NCBI GenBank assembly: GCA_016870295.1
Contig: VGBY01000022.1
Coordinates: 1 to 11,812 of the forward strand
Source: Actinomycetota bacterium
GTDB taxonomy: Bacteria; Actinomycetota; Acidimicrobiia; Acidimicrobiales; Ilumatobacteraceae
Direction of reading: 5' to 3'
DNA: 11,812 nucleotides
The translations under genes and the position numbers were made by a program. Below, one piece after another: positions 1-7,088 of this stretch. Below the pieces are notes generated by a model. The model was not told the origin of the DNA and ran no database searches. It saw only the letters and a program-made list of their open reading frames with translations. Positions within the stretch are counted from its first letter, which is position 1. Each line of letters begins with the position of its first letter.

Positions 1-1070
1 TCGCCGTCGACGAGGTGCTGCATGAAGTACTTGGCACCCCACTGCCACGGCAGGTGCAGGTCTTTGACGAGAAAACTCGCCACGATCATGCGCACGCGGT
101 TGTGCATCCACCCGGTGGCGAGCAACTGGCGCATGCCGGCATCGACGATCGGATACCCCGTGCGCCCCGCGCACCACGCAGCGAAGCGATCCTTTGCTCG
201 CTGGTCGGTGTCGACCGGCATCGCCGCCATTTTTGGTTGCAGATTTTCCCACGCGGTGCGCGGTTGGTGGTGCAGCACGTCGGCATAAAACTCACGCCAC
301 CCCAACTCGCTGCGGTAGTGGTCGTCGTTCTTGTCGGGCTTCAGTTCGGCGAGCAATTGGCGCGGATGCAAGATGCCAAAACGCAGGTACGGCGACAACA
401 TGCTGCAGCCATCACGATCGGGATTGTTGCGCTCCTCTTTATAACGACTGAGCGCGTCGGCGGCGAAGTGCTCCCAGCGGGCCCACGCTGCTTCTTCGCC
501 GGCTTGCGGCAACTCCGCGGTGAGTGCGGGGTCGGCGGGAATTCCGTCGCACTTGATGTCGGGGGCGCCACGCAGATTCAAGTTCTTGGGTGCCGGCAGC
601 GGCTTGCCCCAACCGTGCGCGATCCAGCCGCGCGAGAACGGCGTGAACACTGCGTACGGCGTGCCGTCGGGTTTGCGCACCGTGCCCGGGTCGACGGCGT
701 ACGGCGAACCGACGCGAACCAGTTCCACCCCTTGCGCAGCGAGACGCTTCGCGACTTCGGTGTCGCGCTTGGCGCCATACGGCCCGAAGTCGGCGCTGAC
801 GAACACCTTGTCGGCACCGGCTTCTTTGGCGAAACGCGGAACGATGTCGAGCGGGTCGCCGTGACGCACGACGATGGCGCGATTCATCGTGGCATCGAGC
901 GCGCGGATGTTGCGGTAGAGAAACGCAAGCCGCGCTGCGCCCGAGCGGTTGACGAACAACGGGTCGAGCACGAACAGCGGCGTGGTCACACCGTGCGCGA
1001 GCGCTGCATTCAGCGCCGGATGATCGGCGAGCCGCAGGTCGCGACGAAACCAGATGATTGCCGCACCCAT
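1..1070 (-). CDS. phr: Deoxyribodipyrimidine photolyase, class I (3' end cut by window edge)
   Basis: This is a light-driven flavoenzyme that splits cyclobutane pyrimidine dimers in DNA. The frame is open from an ATG at 1070 to the left edge, giving 356 complete residues of the usual 420-470, so roughly the last quarter is missing. The N-terminal antenna domain begins WFRRDLRL (residues 7-14). The FAD-binding helical domain shows SMLSPYLRFG (223-232), WREFYADVL (258-266), TGYPIVDAGMRQL (304-316) and TGWMHNRVRM (319-328), all hallmarks of the photolyase/cryptochrome family. It ends at QHLVDG, where family members continue into the Asn/Trp-rich FAD site. The start lies 11 bp after the stop of the MFS gene on the same strand, with only a weak AGG upstream, so it is probably the last or a late gene of the lepA operon. 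A cryptochrome-like role is possible, but the motifs favour CPD photolyase. The antenna cofactor cannot be told from what is visible. Confidence 0.93.
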   Translation of the reverse strand, partial: MGAAIIWFRRDLRLADHPALNAALAHGVTTPLFVLDPLFVNRSGAARLAFLYRNIRALDATMNRAIVVRHGDPLDIVPRFAKEAGADKVFVSADFGPYGAKRDTEVAKRLAAQGVELVRVGSPYAVDPGTVRKPDGTPYAVFTPFSRGWIAHGWGKPLPAPKNLNLRGAPDIKCDGIPADPALTAELPQAGEEAAWARWEHFAADALSRYKEERNNPDRDGCSMLSPYLRFGILHPRQLLAELKPDKNDDHYRSELGWREFYADVLHHQPRTAWENLQPKMAAMPVDTDQRAKDRFAAWCAGRTGYPIVDAGMRQLLATGWMHNRVRMIVASFLVKDLHLPWQWGAKYFMQHLVDG

Positions 1071-1081
1071 CGCTGCCGAAC

Positions 1082-2353
1082 CTACCGCCACCACCAGGCA
1101 AGCAGCGCGACGCAGGCAAAACATGAGACACCGCCGTACGCCATCGACCACTCGAGCGAGACATAGTCGGCGATGAGCCCGGTGATCGGCCCACCAATCG
1201 GCGTGCTGCCAAGAAACGCCACTGCGGTGAGCGCGAGCAGTCGGCCGCGCATGTCGGGCGGTGATTCCTGCTGGCTGATCGCATTGCCCGATGCGATCAT
1301 CGCTGCCCCGCCGAAGCCGAGCGGCAGGCACATTACGAACGCCCACAGCAACGTGGGTACGAATGCCATCGCAATGTTGCTCGCGCCGAGCACCGCCACG
1401 TTGATCACCAACCATCGCAGCGACACGCGGGGGAATCGCGCCGTAACCAGCGCACCCACGATGCTGCCGACACCGGTGACGGTCATCAACCAGCCGAATG
1501 CATCATCACTCCCCCAGTTGACATCGGCGAGTTTGGGGAAGACAACGCTGTAGTTGAACGCGAACGTGCTGACCACCACGTAGACGAAGAACATCGACGA
1601 CAACCGACGATTCGAACGCACGTAGCGAAATACGTCGCGCACGGGCGAGCCGCCGGCGGGGCGCTTCACCGCGGGCACCATTTCCGAGTGGCGCAGACCG
1701 ACGATGCCGTAGATCATTGCCGCATACGAAATGCCGTTGAGCACGAACAACCAGCCCGTGCCGAGTGGGCCGACGAGCACGGCGGCAAGCGCCGCACCGA
1801 ACACGCGCGAGCCCGTCATCACCATGGTGTTCATCGACATCGCATTGCTCAATTGCGACACGGGCACCAGTTCGGTGATCAAACCGCGACGCGCCGGATT
1901 GTCGATCGCACCAACCACACCGAGAAACAACGACAGCCCCCACACCACCGGCAGCGACACATTGCCCGTGAGGTCGAGCACGCCGAGCACCAACGCCTGC
2001 ACCGCGAGCAAAATCTGCGTACAGAGCATGATGGTGCGGCGGTCGTAGCGATCGGCGAACGAGCCGGCCCACGTGCCGAGTAACAGCATCGGCAAAAACT
2101 GGAACGCAACGTTGTAACCGAGATCGCTTGCCTTGCCCGTCAGGCGATACACGAGGTATGACGTGGCAGTGAGTTGCAACCACGAGCCGATCGTGCTGAG
2201 CAGCAGGGCGGCGAAGTACAGCCGCGCGTTGAAGTTGGCGAGCGAACGGAACATCCCCGTGGCGGATGCGGCATCCGAGCCGGACTCGGCGTCAGTTACG
2301 GGCGTCGGGGCTGCGGCGTCAGTCGTGGGCGTCGAGGCTGCGGCGTCAGTCAT
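1082..2353 (-). CDS. MFS transporter, MFS_3 / EntS-like exporter family
   Basis: A 423-residue inner-membrane transporter with about 12 hydrophobic segments from residue 45 to the end. The family signature is clear: the loop motif GSFADRYDRR (97-106), the MFS_3-type DNPARRGLITELVP (151-164), and a second-half repeat PPDMRGRLLAL (365-375) with GGPITG (387-392). The family includes the enterobactin exporter EntS and macrolide or drug effluxers. The substrate here cannot be inferred. The start ATG overlaps the lepA stop by 8 bp (ATGACTGA), which suggests translational coupling, since no good ribosome binding site is visible. Residues 1-33 are a low-complexity Ala/Thr/Pro/Asp tail built from a 27-bp tandem repeat. 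Met34 (2254) is an alternative start just before the conserved part, with GGGG directly upstream but no properly spaced Shine-Dalgarno. I keep the upstream start because of the overlap. Confidence 0.9.
   Translation of the reverse strand: MTDAAASTPTTDAAAPTPVTDAESGSDAASATGMFRSLANFNARLYFAALLLSTIGSWLQLTATSYLVYRLTGKASDLGYNVAFQFLPMLLLGTWAGSFADRYDRRTIMLCTQILLAVQALVLGVLDLTGNVSLPVVWGLSLFLGVVGAIDNPARRGLITELVPVSQLSNAMSMNTMVMTGSRVFGAALAAVLVGPLGTGWLFVLNGISYAAMIYGIVGLRHSEMVPAVKRPAGGSPVRDVFRYVRSNRRLSSMFFVYVVVSTFAFNYSVVFPKLADVNWGSDDAFGWLMTVTGVGSIVGALVTARFPRVSLRWLVINVAVLGASNIAMAFVPTLLWAFVMCLPLGFGGAAMIASGNAISQQESPPDMRGRLLALTAVAFLGSTPIGGPITGLIADYVSLEWSMAYGGVSCFACVALLAWWWR
2291..2350. repeat. 27-bp tandem repeat, about 2.2 copies, in the MFS gene N-terminus
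   Basis: On the minus strand, units begin at 2350, 2323 and 2296. The first two are 27 bp and nearly identical; the third continues for about ten bases and then diverges. Each unit encodes nine residues: TDAAASTPT, TDAAAPTPV, then TDA. The repeat starts at the codon straight after the MFS start ATG and is in frame, so copy-number change would lengthen or shorten only the disordered tail. Confidence 0.85.
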
Positions 2354-4130
2354 CGAGTTTCAGCGCGGAGATGAACACGTCACCGGGCACTTCGACGCGC
2401 CCAATCGCCTTCATCTTCTTCTTGCCTTCCTTCTGCTTCTCGAGCAGTTTGCGCTTGCGCGAGATGTCGCCGCCGTAACACTTGGCAAGCACGTCCTTGC
2501 GCTTGGCTTTCACCGTTTCGCGCGAGATGATCTTGCCGCCGATCGCCGCCTGAATCGGGATGTCGAACATCTGGCGCGGGATGAGCTCCTTCAACTTCTC
2601 GCACATCCGCTTGCCGTAGTCGTACGCCTTGTCGCGGTGCACGATGGTGCTGAATGCATCGGCAGCCACGCCGTTGAGCAGAATGTCGACGCGCACGAGA
2701 TCGCTCGTGCGGTAGCCGTGCAGTTCGTAATCGAGGCTGGCATAGCCCTGCGACTTGCTCTTCAGTTGGTCGAAGAAATCGACCACCACCTCGGCGAGTG
2801 GCACGAAGTACTGCATCTCCACACGCTCGGGTGACAAGTATTCGAGTTTGGTCATCTCGCCGCGGCGGGTTTGGCAGAGTTCCATCAGGGCACCGGTGTA
2901 CGCCTTGGGCGTGATGATGCTCACCTTGAAGAACGGTTCTTCGATCGAATCGATGTTGACCACTGCGGGAAGTTCGCTGGGGTTCTCCACGATTTCAATT
3001 TCGCCGTCGGTGCGCAACACGCGATACTGCACCGATGGCGCAGTGGCGATGAGCGCCAGGTTGAACTCGCGCTCGAGACGCTCTTTGACGATCTCCATGT
3101 GCAAGAGGCCGAGAAAGCCGCAGCGGAACCCGAAGCCGAGTGCACCCGACGACTCGGGCATGTACGAAATTGACGCATCGTTCAACTTGAGTTTCTGCAG
3201 GCTTTCGCGCAGTACCTCGAAGTCGTCGGCATCAATCGGGAAGAGACCGCAGAACACCATCGGTTTGGGGTCGCGGTAGCCCTCGAGAGCCGCCGTCGCG
3301 GGGTGCGCCACGTGCGTGACGGTTTCGCCCGACCGCGCCTCGCCGACGTCTTTCACGCCGGCAATCAGATAACCCACCTCACCCGTGCCAAGTTCGGCAA
3401 CTTCTTGCGTCGACGGTCGTCGCGCGCCGATCTCCAGCGCTTCGTGTTCGGCGGCAGCCTGCATGAACAGCAACTTGTCGCGTTTGCGCATGCGACCGTT
3501 CATCACACGCACGCTCGACACGACGCCGCGGTACTGGTCGTACTGACTGTCGAAGATGAGCGCTTGCAACGGCGCGTTCGGATCGCCCTTTGGTGCAGGA
3601 ATACGCGCGCAAATGGCGTCGAGCAATTCGGGCACGCCATCGCCGGTTTTGGCAGAGATGCGCATGATGTCTTCGGCGGGGATGCCAAGCACCTTCTCGA
3701 TTTCCATCGCGTAGCGGTCGGGGTCGGCGGCGGGCAGGTCAATTTTGTTCAGCGCGGCGACAATCTCCAGATTGTTCTCCAACGCGAGATAGCAGTTGGC
3801 GAGCGTTTGGGCCTCGATGCCCTGCGCGGCGTCGACCACGAGCACAACACCTTCGCACGCGGCCAACGATCGGCTGACCTCGTAGCCGAAGTCGACGTGG
3901 CCGGGCGTGTCGATGAGGTGCAGGGTGTGGCCCTTCCACTCCACTCGCACGTTTTGGGCCTTGATGGTGATGCCGCGCTCGCGCTCAAGATCCATCGAGT
4001 CGAGGTACTGCTCGCGCATCTCGCGGGCATCCACCGCCTTCGTCAGCTCGAGGATGCGATCACTGAGGGTCGACTTGCCGTGGTCGATGTGCGCAATGAT
4101 CGAGAAGTTGCGGATGCGGGATTGTTCCAT
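2346..4130 (-). CDS. lepA: Elongation factor 4 (LepA), translational GTPase
   Basis: LepA/EF4 is a ribosome-associated GTPase, described as back-translocating or remodelling stalled ribosomes and as helping ribosome biogenesis. The 594 residues match the usual length of about 600. All GTPase motifs are present: G1 AHIDHGKST (13-21), G2 RGITIK (52-57), G3 DTPGH (74-78), G4 NKID (128-131) and G5 SAK (159-161). The LepA-specific C-terminal domain is recognisable from CYGGDISRKRKLLEKQ and the KKKMK stretch before a conserved VEVPGDVF ending. The start at MEQSRIRNFS matches family N-termini, although the bases just upstream are C-rich with no Shine-Dalgarno. It is divergent from rpsT across a 144-bp spacer and is followed by the overlapping MFS gene. 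Confidence 0.98.
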   Translation of the reverse strand: MEQSRIRNFSIIAHIDHGKSTLSDRILELTKAVDAREMREQYLDSMDLERERGITIKAQNVRVEWKGHTLHLIDTPGHVDFGYEVSRSLAACEGVVLVVDAAQGIEAQTLANCYLALENNLEIVAALNKIDLPAADPDRYAMEIEKVLGIPAEDIMRISAKTGDGVPELLDAICARIPAPKGDPNAPLQALIFDSQYDQYRGVVSSVRVMNGRMRKRDKLLFMQAAAEHEALEIGARRPSTQEVAELGTGEVGYLIAGVKDVGEARSGETVTHVAHPATAALEGYRDPKPMVFCGLFPIDADDFEVLRESLQKLKLNDASISYMPESSGALGFGFRCGFLGLLHMEIVKERLEREFNLALIATAPSVQYRVLRTDGEIEIVENPSELPAVVNIDSIEEPFFKVSIITPKAYTGALMELCQTRRGEMTKLEYLSPERVEMQYFVPLAEVVVDFFDQLKSKSQGYASLDYELHGYRTSDLVRVDILLNGVAADAFSTIVHRDKAYDYGKRMCEKLKELIPRQMFDIPIQAAIGGKIISRETVKAKRKDVLAKCYGGDISRKRKLLEKQKEGKKKMKAIGRVEVPGDVFISALKLDD

Positions 4131-4145
4131 GAGGGGGTCGTCGCA

Positions 4146-4163
4146 GCCCGCAAAAATGCGGGC
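4146..4163 (-). promoter_or_regulatory. Perfect hairpin in the lepA leader
   Basis: An inverted repeat GCCCGCA / TGCGGGC (7 bp, perfect) surrounds a 4-nt loop, ending 15 nt before the lepA ATG. Read toward lepA the loop is TTTT. No T-run follows on either strand, so it is not a standard intrinsic terminator. With the putative lepA promoter just upstream (-10 at 4177-4182) it would lie in the 5' leader of the mRNA, near the ribosome entry site. Whether it controls translation is unknown. Confidence 0.5.
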
Positions 4164-4176
4164 GAAACTGCGTCAA

Positions 4177-4205
4177 ATTCTACTCTTCATGGGTGTCGTG
4201 GTCGG
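4177..4205 (-). promoter_or_regulatory. Putative lepA promoter
   Basis: On the minus strand, TAGAAT (4182-4177) differs from TATAAT at one base. With a 17-bp spacer it is preceded by CCGACC (4205-4200), which keeps only the GAC core of a -35 box. The predicted transcript would have a leader of about 40 nt containing the hairpin at 4146-4163. The -10 is good for such a GC-rich stretch; the -35 is weak. Confidence 0.4.
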
Positions 4206-4259
4206 CGCGGTGCATGCGACTCGGCGTGTGGCGTTCGGCAAGCGGCGCGGTTTGGCTGG

Positions 4260-4265
4260 TAGCGT
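4260..4265 (+). promoter_or_regulatory. Possible -10 hexamer for rpsT
   Basis: TAGCGT fits the actinobacterial -10 pattern TANNNT and ends 9 nt before the rpsT ATG. That would give a leader of only about three nucleotides. No clear Shine-Dalgarno sequence is seen before the ATG and no convincing -35 is visible. Weak on its own; see the finding on recurrent TANNNT hexamers. Confidence 0.25.
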
Positions 4266-4274
4266 GAGCGAGCC

Positions 4275-4529
4275 ATGGCAAACATCAAGAGTCAGAAAAA
4301 GCGTGTCATCACCAACGCCAAGCGCACCGAGCGCAACAAGGCCGTCAAGAGCGAACTGCGCAGTCGCGTGAAGAGCGCCCGCGAGACCAAGGGCACCCCC
4401 GAGAACGCCGAAGCCCTCCGACTGGCCGTGAAGCGCCTCGACATGGCGGCCGCCAAGCGGATCATTCACCCCAAGCAGGCGGCGCGACGCAAGAGCCGCC
4501 TGATGCGTCAGCTCAACGCTTCGAAGTAG
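4275..4529 (+). CDS. rpsT: 30S ribosomal protein S20
   Basis: S20 binds 16S rRNA early in 30S assembly. The 84-residue product has the family start MANIKSQKKRVITNAKR, strongly basic throughout, and the conserved AAKRIIHPKQAARRKSRL near the C-terminus (length usual for S20, 84-90). It stands alone on the plus strand between two minus-strand genes, divergent from lepA and convergent with holA. Its last 17 bp overlap the end of holA, including its stop codon, so there is no room for a private terminator outside holA. In E. coli S20 represses its own translation; nothing here shows whether that applies. Confidence 0.98.
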   Translation: MANIKSQKKRVITNAKRTERNKAVKSELRSRVKSARETKGTPENAEALRLAVKRLDMAAAKRIIHPKQAARRKSRLMRQLNASK

Positions 4530-5535
4530 TTTTTCGCGCGGGCTTGCGCGAGGCGCGCGCCGGCAACAAACGACTGAGTCGCGCGACGAGCACTTCCAAC
4601 ACGAGTTCGTTGTCTAACCCCGTCGCCCCGCGCATGTTGCGGTCGGCGCGAGCCAACAATTGCACGGCGTCGAACGTTTTCTTGGAGCCAAGCGACCGCG
4701 ACAGCTCGAGATATTTGCGACCCTGAAAGTCGCTGCGCGAGCCGATGAACTGCATCGCCTCCACCGCGTTGGTCGCACCCGAACCGTCGAGACGCATCGC
4801 CTTGGTGTAGTGGTTGTGCAACACCGACAAGATTTGGAACGGATGAAACTCGCCACTGCCGAGCATGCGCCGCAACATGAACAACGCGTTCGCGGTGTCT
4901 CCCCCGTCGATGGCATCGGTGAGATCCCACGGCTGCACGTGCCCGGCGTCGCCGAGAAACGGGCTGACGTCGTCGTAGGTGAGACGCTGCTTGGTGCCGT
5001 ACGTGGAGGCGAGCACCTCGAGCAAACCTGGCAGACGCGCCGAGTCTTGCCCCAGCCACTCCGCCACTTCTTCGAGCGCGACGGCGTCGATCTTGAGACC
5101 GGCTTCGACGAACTTGGTCTTGTACCACTCGACGAGTTCGCGGCGCTTTGACGGCGGCGTGGTTTCGAACATCGTGGTGCCCGACTTCTTCAACGCGTCG
5201 TTGAGCGCCTTCGGGATGCGTCCGCCGGCGGTGAGCACGAGATGGCACTGCTCGGCCGGGGCCCGCAGATACACAACGAGCGGGTCGGTGTTGAGCGGCG
5301 TGGTGTCGATGTGGCGCGCCACCACCACGCGGAAGTCGGCGAAGAGCGATTGGGTTTGGGCGGCGTTCACCACTTGCGCGACCGCGGCGTCGCGGTCGTC
5401 GGCTTGCACCTCGGCGAAGTCGTACGACTCGTACACCGAAGCGCGGTCGGCATCGCCCACCAACTGGTCGACAAGGTCGGTGAGTTGCGCGGAGATGAGC
5501 CGCTCGTCATCACCGGTGATCAGGTACGCGGGCAC
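4513..5535 (-). CDS. holA: DNA polymerase III subunit delta
   Basis: HolA is the delta subunit of the clamp-loader complex that opens the beta sliding clamp in the replisome. The GTG start at 5535 gives 340 residues, normal for actinobacterial HolA. It begins PAYLITGDDERLI, the typical delta N-terminus, and shows the family features VWARHI-like strand (VVVARHIDTT), the helix KSGTTMFETTPPSKRRELVEW, the AEWLGQDSARLPGLLEVL region and the C-terminal RSDFQGRKYLELSR and LLARADRNMRG segments. As usual for delta it lacks a canonical Walker A motif. The start is supported by a GAGG eight bases upstream, inside the end of comEC, whose stop lies only 2 bp before the GTG; the pair is surely co-transcribed. 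The C-terminus is a basic tail (RKPARKTTSKR) encoded partly in the overlap with rpsT. An upstream extension of the frame (to 6171) lies inside comEC and is not used. Confidence 0.95.
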   Translation of the reverse strand: MPAYLITGDDERLISAQLTDLVDQLVGDADRASVYESYDFAEVQADDRDAAVAQVVNAAQTQSLFADFRVVVARHIDTTPLNTDPLVVYLRAPAEQCHLVLTAGGRIPKALNDALKKSGTTMFETTPPSKRRELVEWYKTKFVEAGLKIDAVALEEVAEWLGQDSARLPGLLEVLASTYGTKQRLTYDDVSPFLGDAGHVQPWDLTDAIDGGDTANALFMLRRMLGSGEFHPFQILSVLHNHYTKAMRLDGSGATNAVEAMQFIGSRSDFQGRKYLELSRSLGSKKTFDAVQLLARADRNMRGATGLDNELVLEVLVARLSRLLPARASRKPARKTTSKR

Positions 5536-5537
5536 AC

Positions 5538-7055
5538 TCACAGCCTCGCACGAGGGTGACCCACGAAGCGAACTTCCCCGTCGATGCGGCGGATCACAAA
5601 GACGATGATCGACAGCCACGCGATGAGATTGGCCCAGGCGGGCAGCGACATGCGCAGGCCCCACTCCGCCACCCACCACACGAAGCGCACGGCCGCGGTG
5701 ACGGGCGCGACGCACATTGCGGCGACCGGGTCGGGCACGAATGCGGCGATGCCGAGCAGCAGCGGCCCCACCATCATCACGAGTGATGAAACCGGAACGG
5801 CGAGCAGATTGGTGAGCAGCGCCAGCCCCGGCATAGAGCCGAACCACCAGATCACGAAGGGTGCAACACCGAGTTGTGCGGCGGTGGTGGCGGCAAAGAT
5901 CGAATCGCCGAGCCACGGAGTAATTACCACGAGACCAGTCGTTGCGGCAACGCTGAGCACGAAACCAATCGACCATGTGGCAAGTGGGTCGAGCGACACG
6001 ATGCCGATGACTGTGAAGGCGAGGGCACGCAACGGTACGACATCGCGACCGATGGCAAAACCCACCTGCACGATGGCGGCCATCACGCTCGCGCGAATCA
6101 CGCTCGACTCCAGTCGCGTGATGAGGGCAAACATCGCGACGATGGCGAGGGCGGCGGTGAGTCGCGACCATGGCGAGAGCCGACGCAACAATGGCGTCAA
6201 GGCGGCGAGCAGCAACACAACGTTTTGACCAGAGACCGCAAGCAGGTGCCCGAGCCCGGCGGCACGAAACGCATCGGTCATGCGTGTTGGTTGACGTGAT
6301 TCGTCACCGAGGATGAGCCCGCGCACGAGTGCTGCATCATCGCGCGGCATGGTGCGCGAGCCGTGCTCGATGAGACGGTGCACGCGGTTGGCGGCGCGGT
6401 GCCACAGGGCGAGTGACGGGGCCGTGGCATGCACGGTGACATTACGCAACTCACCCTGCACGTGACGACCTGCCACAAAACGCAGGCGGCGCGTGTCGTA
6501 TGCGACGCGTTCGGCGTCGATGAGGAGTGCGTCGCCCATTCGCACGGTCTGCAAGGCCGATCGTGCGCGACCGCGCAGGGTGAGACGGAAGTTTTCGCCA
6601 TCCACCTCCGCGATGAGCGTGACTGCGCCGCGTTTGTTGATGGCATCAGAACGGGCGAAGGCGACACCTGCGTACTCCCCCACGTGCGGCGTGGCGAGCC
6701 GCTGCCATTGCGCAGCCCCATGGCCGGCAAAGACGAGGGCGACCACTGCGAGCCATCGTGCGGGGTGATGCGACGCGTGATTGTGTGACGTGTGATCGCG
6801 TGGCGTGGGCTCGAACGACGTGTGATTGCGTGGCGTGCGCACACGCCGCAGAGCAACGACGACTACGGCGACACATGCCGCACTCCACATCATCCAGATG
6901 AACGGCAACGTGGTGAGTCGCGCAGCGATCGGCAATGCCGAGAATTGCGCGGCAACTGTAACAATGATGGTGGTGCGCGCGGCGACTTCGCTGCCGACTC
7001 GCGCTGCGAACGCGCAGGTGAACGCCACGGCGATGATCCAGAGGTGCGGTGACAC
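5538..7055 (-). CDS. comEC: ComEC/Rec2-family DNA uptake channel, lacking the metallo-beta-lactamase domain
   Basis: ComEC forms the inner-membrane channel that passes single-stranded DNA during natural transformation. From a GTG at 7055 the protein is 505 residues. Order: N-terminal membrane helices (about 5-70), a His/Thr-rich loop (76-98), another helix (about 101-115), a DUF4131/OB-like beta region (about 125-210), then the Competence domain with the signature DAFRAAGLGHLLAVSGQNVV (261-280) and many helices to about 488. The C-terminal metallo-beta-lactamase-like domain of long ComEC proteins is absent: only 17 residues follow the last helix and holA begins 2 bp on. The start is uncertain because the frame stays open far upstream, but that stretch is antisense to a convincing plus-strand membrane gene and reads as low-complexity. 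An in-frame TTG at 7124 is another candidate. No good ribosome binding site is seen at 7055. Confidence 0.9.
   Translation of the reverse strand: MSPHLWIIAVAFTCAFAARVGSEVAARTTIIVTVAAQFSALPIAARLTTLPFIWMMWSAACVAVVVVALRRVRTPRNHTSFEPTPRDHTSHNHASHHPARWLAVVALVFAGHGAAQWQRLATPHVGEYAGVAFARSDAINKRGAVTLIAEVDGENFRLTLRGRARSALQTVRMGDALLIDAERVAYDTRRLRFVAGRHVQGELRNVTVHATAPSLALWHRAANRVHRLIEHGSRTMPRDDAALVRGLILGDESRQPTRMTDAFRAAGLGHLLAVSGQNVVLLLAALTPLLRRLSPWSRLTAALAIVAMFALITRLESSVIRASVMAAIVQVGFAIGRDVVPLRALAFTVIGIVSLDPLATWSIGFVLSVAATTGLVVITPWLGDSIFAATTAAQLGVAPFVIWWFGSMPGLALLTNLLAVPVSSLVMMVGPLLLGIAAFVPDPVAAMCVAPVTAAVRFVWWVAEWGLRMSLPAWANLIAWLSIIVFVIRRIDGEVRFVGHPRARL
5544..5547 (-). promoter_or_regulatory. Ribosome binding site of holA
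   Basis: GAGG on the minus strand, eight bases before the GTG at 5535 and within the last codons of comEC. It decides the holA start among several in-frame candidates. It is the clearest Shine-Dalgarno in the window. Confidence 0.6.
6773..6847. repeat. Degenerate 15-bp tandem repeat in comEC
   Basis: Five successive 15-bp units start at 6773, 6788, 6803, 6818 and 6833. The two 20-bp stretches at 6788-6807 and 6818-6837 differ by a single base, a period of 30 bp. In the comEC frame it gives five-residue units such as RNHTS, RDHTS and HNHAS, forming a His/Thr-rich loop between two N-terminal membrane helices. Confidence 0.6.
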
Positions 7056-7075
7056 ACCACGGGTGAGAAAACGAA

Positions 7076-7081
7076 TAGCAT
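7076..7081 (+). promoter_or_regulatory. Possible -10 hexamer for the small membrane protein gene
   Basis: TAGCAT (four matches to TATAAT) ends 7 nt before the GTG at 7089, so a transcript would begin at or next to the start codon. It lies in the 33-bp spacer to comEC. No -35 is evident. Confidence 0.3.
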
Positions 7082-7088
7082 TTCGCGC

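Noticed and set aside
15..1166. Open frame of 383 codons on the plus strand
   Set aside because: It is antisense to the photolyase, which carries unmistakable family motifs. The product is Arg/His/Val-rich with no recognisable domain; long antisense frames are expected with strong G/C third-position bias.
439..1284. Open frame of 281 codons on the minus strand
   Set aside because: Out-of-frame reading of the photolyase and of the end of the MFS gene; very Arg/Ser-rich, no domain.
3303..4262. Open frame of 319 codons on the plus strand
   Set aside because: Antisense to lepA, whose GTPase motifs leave no doubt about the coding strand.
4173..4469. Open frame of 98 codons antisense to rpsT
   Set aside because: Shadow of the ribosomal protein gene; Gly/Ala/Leu-rich composition follows from the Lys/Arg/Ala codons on the other strand.
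4534..4551. GC-rich hairpin just after the rpsT stop, considered as a terminator
   Set aside because: A 6-bp stem (TCGCGC/GCGCGA) exists, but the T-run lies before it on the plus strand and becomes an A-run on the minus strand, so it fits an intrinsic terminator in neither direction. It is also inside holA.
5536..6171. Upstream extension of holA
   Set aside because: It lies wholly inside comEC in another frame, and a GAGG eight bases before the GTG at 5535 together with the conserved PAYLITGDD start fix the real beginning.
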